Below are positions 60,913 through 64,000 of a DNA stretch of 64,000 nt, piece after piece. The notes under the pieces were generated by a model. It ran no database searches and had not been told where the DNA came from. It worked only from the letters and a program-made list of their open reading frames with translations. Made by a program: the position numbers and the translations under genes. The stretch comes from Dyadobacter luteus (GTDB lineage Bacteria > Bacteroidota > Bacteroidia > Cytophagales > Spirosomataceae), in the NCBI RefSeq assembly GCF_003383615.1, contig NZ_QNUL01000029.1:1-64000 (forward strand). Reading direction: 5' to 3'. The stretch's first letter is position 1. Every line of letters starts with the position of its first letter.

Positions 60913-61746
60913 TCAGATCTTTTGGAATACAACGGTTGCCCACTGGTTACGCGTATTTGACCTGACTTTTTTTAGTCCGTTTTCTTCTGCACAACGTTCA
61001 ATATCAGCCTGATCAGTTTCGTAAAACCCGCTTGTGACGAGCCATCCGCCAGGTTTCAGATGTGCGTTGTATTTGGAAATTTCTGCAAGGAGAATGTTGC
61101 GGTTGATGTTGGCCAGAATTCCGCCAAACATGAGTTCAGTAGCCACACCGTCGATAGTTCCCTGAAACACTTTGGCTTCTTCCGGTAAACCATTCATCGC
61201 GAAGTTTTCCAGCGTGTTTTCAACGGCCCATTCGTCTATGTCAAATCCAAGGATATCTGTTGCTCCCAGTTTGTGCGCAAGTATTGCAAGAATACCAGTA
61301 CCGCATCCCACATCCATAACCGATAAGCCTTCGTGTGGAAGACTGAGTTGTTCGTTCATTACCAGCCATGTAGTTTCATGATGACCGGTTCCAAACGACA
61401 TTTTAGGCTGAATGAGAAGATCATATCGAAAATCGGGATTAGGCTCATGGAATGTAGCTCTCACTCTTACCTGATTATTCACTTCGATGGGGTCGTAGCT
61501 TTTTTCCCACTCTTCGTTCCAGTTTTTTCTTTCCAAAGATTTCCATGAAGATACAATGGGGGTAATCTCCTGGTATCTGCCTATAATTTCTGTGATTTTG
61601 GTTTCTTCGAAGTCAGTTTCAGGAATATAGGCAAGCAGTCTCTCGTCAGTCTCAACAAAAGATTCAAATCCGGCTTCTCCTAATTCAGCCATCAGTATTT
61701 CCGAAAAATCCGAGTCTGCCTGTATTTCTAATTCGATGTAATTCAT
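60913..61746 (-). CDS. prmA: Ribosomal protein L11 methyltransferase
   Basis: It trimethylates ribosomal protein L11. The N-terminal substrate domain (about 1-90) is followed by SFGTGHHETT at 117-126 and the SAM motif VMDVGCGTGILA at 143-154. NINRNIL is the NPPY-like substrate motif, as in PrmA. The 277-residue length is normal. It lies 134 nt after the glycogen synthase gene, with a hairpin between them. Confidence 0.95.
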   Translation of the reverse strand: MNYIELEIQADSDFSEILMAELGEAGFESFVETDERLLAYIPETDFEETKITEIIGRYQEITPIVSSWKSLERKNWNEEWEKSYDPIEVNNQVRVRATFHEPNPDFRYDLLIQPKMSFGTGHHETTWLVMNEQLSLPHEGLSVMDVGCGTGILAILAHKLGATDILGFDIDEWAVENTLENFAMNGLPEEAKVFQGTIDGVATELMFGGILANINRNILLAEISKYNAHLKPGGWLVTSGFYETDQADIERCAEENGLKKVRSNTRNQWATVVFQKI

Positions 61747-61821
61747 GTGAAATTGTTAATAAAATAAATCTGCGTGAAGGTGTTGAAAATTTTTAGCAAT
61801 CCAAGGTCTTTTACAACACAA

Positions 61822-61859
61822 ACGCCCACAAATACCGTTCGATGGATGTTTGCGGGCGT
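61822..61859 (-). terminator. Hairpin after glycogen synthase
   Basis: ACGCCCACAAA pairs with TTTGCGGGCGT (one mismatch, G-U on the minus strand), 22 nt past the stop. The T run is poor. Confidence 0.5.
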
Positions 61860-61880
61860 GAAATATTCGTAAGAATATGA

Positions 61881-63695
61881 TCAGGGCTTTCTTCTTTTGG
61901 CCGCCAGATCGTGTGCTGTATCGTAGTAAGATCTCAGGTTCATCCAGTCGAAAACGTCAGAGATATTCTCCACTCTGTTACGCTGCATGATACGGTCGCG
62001 GCGCTGCATCTTCACAAATTTGAAGAGAATGTCCGCCATCTGATCTGCCGCCTGATTGTAGTTCTGCGATTTGCGGTTGATCACATAAATGCCTCTGTTT
62101 TCATAATCCCGCATGATCTGCATGATATAATCCCCGAAACCGGAAAGATCGCTGGTGACCGTAGGAACGCCACGAACAACACATTCCAGAGGTGTATATC
62201 CCCAAGGTTCGTAGTAACTCGGGAAAACACCAAGGTGGCATCCGCGAACGAATTGACCGTAATCCAGACCAAAAAGCGGGTTTGTTGAAGATATAAAGTC
62301 GGGGTGGTAGACGATCTTCACACGATCCCTCTCATTGTTGACCAGATTAGCCTTCCGACAGAACTCAGTAATTCCATCTTCCTGTTTGAGGTCGTGGGTT
62401 ACAAATGCCGGTAAATTCTCGGTTTTCCAGGTCTGGATCGTTCTGCGGAGACGTAATCTCCAGTACTCGTCCACGAAATTGTTCAGATCCGGCATTTTAT
62501 GATCCGTCCCCGACGCAGCTGCAAGAAAAAGTTTTTCTCCGACCTCTTTCTCTATCGCTGTACAGGTTTCCTGCAACTCATTCAGAACGGCTCTCGACTG
62601 TAATACATCCGGATTGATTGAGTGATACGGCTGTTTTGTTACAATAAACATTACAACCGTCGTATCCATATTGGCCTGAACCATCTTCCAGTTTAACCTG
62701 GCTAACGCTTCAAGTGTAAGATCATATCCTTTATTACTAAACTCATATCTGCCTGAGGTGAAGAAATAAAGTGTTTTATCAAGATCAAAAGAATAACTCG
62801 GGAAGAAGTGGCCCAGCACAAAATCATGAATTCGCTCTTTGTATTTTAAATGGAGGTTCTGAAATTCATGAACCGCCTGAAAACGAACAACGTTCAGCCC
62901 GTTCGGTGTTACCAGATCCGGCATTCTTCCAAGGAAAACCTCACATTCCCGTGCTGTTACATCACTCACCGTTGTGAGTACGTGTGCACTTTGGGCAGCA
63001 TAGCGCTCTATAGCACACTGAGCTACAATGCCATAATTACGCGCCTCCTGTTCCCAGTCAAAGAAGGGGAGTTTGCTGTAAAATCCTTCCACATTCTGCG
63101 CCAGATAACGGCCCAGCATTGTAGCATGTGTAGTGAATGTTGTAGCAATTTTGACGTTTTCCCTTTTTAGTTCGGGTAATCCGCTACTGGCCATCCATTC
63201 GTGAAACTGGGCATATAATTCTTCACGTTTGGCATTGTCTTCCGCATATTCTTTAAGGAAAATGCGGACCATTTCGCCAAAACAAAGCGTTTGATTCACC
63301 AGATGTTCGACATTGATAGTCGGAATTCTATTGTGCTCCCATAGTTGAAACTTGATGGCATCCAGCTGATGTGCAATGCTTTCTATATCGAACAACACGA
63401 CGCGGGGCTTTCCGGTAACAAGCCAGTAACCGTAGTGAACTACGAATCCCATCTCACGCATACGCTTCACGGTACGACCAGCAGGAGAGCTATCCAGATC
63501 AGTGATTTCCTCGAATTCTGATGATGCTTTTTTCTCAAAATAAGGACCCAGCAAGAAGTAGTTTTCATCCCACTTTTCGACCATTGCAGGTACCTTAGTC
63601 CTTATTACAGTATATATCCCTCCTACCTGATTACAAACCTCCCATGCAACTTCGAAGAGGACGTTATTCTTAGTGGTTTTGACAAATGGTTCCAA
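61881..63695 (-). CDS. Glycogen synthase, GT3 (eukaryotic-like) family
   Basis: The protein has 604 residues. The N-terminal glucosyl donor-site block is FEVAWEVCNQVGGIYTVIRT. The C-terminal Rossmann half holds PSYYEPWGYTPLECVVRGVP with the two Glu residues that bind UDP-glucose in retaining synthases. The length and the KKASSEFEEI region match GT3 enzymes of Bacteroidota, not GlgA (GT5). It would elongate glycogen from UDP-glucose. No branching enzyme or phosphorylase is in the window. Confidence 0.92.
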   Translation of the reverse strand: MEPFVKTTKNNVLFEVAWEVCNQVGGIYTVIRTKVPAMVEKWDENYFLLGPYFEKKASSEFEEITDLDSSPAGRTVKRMREMGFVVHYGYWLVTGKPRVVLFDIESIAHQLDAIKFQLWEHNRIPTINVEHLVNQTLCFGEMVRIFLKEYAEDNAKREELYAQFHEWMASSGLPELKRENVKIATTFTTHATMLGRYLAQNVEGFYSKLPFFDWEQEARNYGIVAQCAIERYAAQSAHVLTTVSDVTARECEVFLGRMPDLVTPNGLNVVRFQAVHEFQNLHLKYKERIHDFVLGHFFPSYSFDLDKTLYFFTSGRYEFSNKGYDLTLEALARLNWKMVQANMDTTVVMFIVTKQPYHSINPDVLQSRAVLNELQETCTAIEKEVGEKLFLAAASGTDHKMPDLNNFVDEYWRLRLRRTIQTWKTENLPAFVTHDLKQEDGITEFCRKANLVNNERDRVKIVYHPDFISSTNPLFGLDYGQFVRGCHLGVFPSYYEPWGYTPLECVVRGVPTVTSDLSGFGDYIMQIMRDYENRGIYVINRKSQNYNQAADQMADILFKFVKMQRRDRIMQRNRVENISDVFDWMNLRSYYDTAHDLAAKRRKP

Positions 63696-63968
63696 TATAG
63701 GATGTAGTTTTTAGCGTTATGCGGTGAATTAAAATCATTACGGAGGTTTCGTTATGTCACAAAAATCCTAGTAATTACACAATAAATATCAAAAAAAAAT
63801 ATTCATAATAGCAACATTTGAGTCCGCGATTATTTTGGTTTTCACACTTCATCAGTTGTCTAACTATTAAGTAAATATAACTAAGTCAAGAATGCAACTT
63901 TTGATTTGTTTAGAGTTACATAGAACTAAACCCTGAACATATAGATGAATTTAAAGCAGTTCTCGGCT

Positions 63969-63976
63969 AACTTTGC
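63969..63976 (+). promoter_or_regulatory. Candidate -7 box pointing out of the window
   Basis: TAACTTTG matches TAnnTTTG near the right edge and points rightwards. A -33 TTTG is not evident. The spacer 63696-64000 otherwise holds no ORF, RNA gene or repeat that I can support. Confidence 0.35.
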
Positions 63977-64000
63977 TCCAAATTACGTTACTTTGATCAG

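Overview
The window reads as chromosomal DNA of a Bacteroidota bacterium, most likely order Cytophagales (a Dyadobacter/Spirosoma-like genome). The genus is inference. Support comes from Bacteroidota-type promoters (TTTG, about 20 nt, then TAnnTTTG), weak Shine-Dalgarno sites, Bacteroidota-typical families (DUF2480, DUF4296 lipoprotein, GH3-like protein, GT3 glycogen synthase, NagB fused to a PIG-L deacetylase) and an rpmH-rnpA-S41 protease order. Almost every gene is intact and housekeeping-like. I see no IS element, prophage, CRISPR array or integrase.

Layout. 1-414: the 5S end of an rRNA operon and tRNA-Pro. 415-6085 (minus): dxs, two tandem rhomboid proteases and mutL. 6086-8833: two small membrane proteins, a Pro/Thr/Gly-rich secreted protein and a stand-alone LigD-type DNA ligase. 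9065-12766 (plus): rpmH, rnpA, an S41 protease, tsaB and DUF2480. 12767-16245 (minus): a DUF58/BatD-like/BatA group coupled to rnhB. 16315-23317: lipoprotein, Dpm1-like glycosyltransferase, M20 amidohydrolase, then a five-gene plus-strand cassette (methyltransferase, five-bladed propeller protein, PhyH dioxygenase, two GT2s). 23458-26590 (minus): membrane protein, dxr, GH3-like. 26859-31656 (plus): mreBCD, an ECF sigma factor with a zinc-type anti-sigma, gmk and nadD. 31665-36865: SWIM protein, lipoprotein, AraC regulator and acyl-CoA dehydrogenase. 37057-42045: two GT-C-like membrane proteins, an ABC ATPase with a tiny membrane partner, and a short MutS homologue. 42078-47961 (minus): serS, lysC, ribH, a TPR protein and glyA. 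48257-52463: nagB/PIG-L fusion, tRNA-Leu, a beta-CASP nuclease and hpt. 52606-63695: TPR protein, M20 dipeptidase, plsY, a 1558-residue exported protein of unknown role, prmA and glycogen synthase.

The gene set covers isoprenoid precursor synthesis (dxs, dxr), cell shape (mreBCD), translation and tRNA modification (5S, tRNAs, rpmH, rnpA, tsaB, prmA, serS), nucleotide and cofactor supply (gmk, hpt, nadD, ribH, glyA), amino-sugar use and glycogen storage.

The most unusual structure is non-coding. Between ribH and lysC (44839-45062) there are eight GTCA tetramers followed by fourteen TGAC-like tetramers, all spaced 10 or 11 bp. The two halves are inverted relative to each other, and a 41-bp tandem unit lies within the array. 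Other items worth a second look are the paired hairpins between rpmH and rnpA, twin TTGTACAA palindromes at the AraC promoter, an anti-sigma factor with a displaced zinc histidine, the ABC ATPase with a 103-residue membrane partner, and the giant exported protein.
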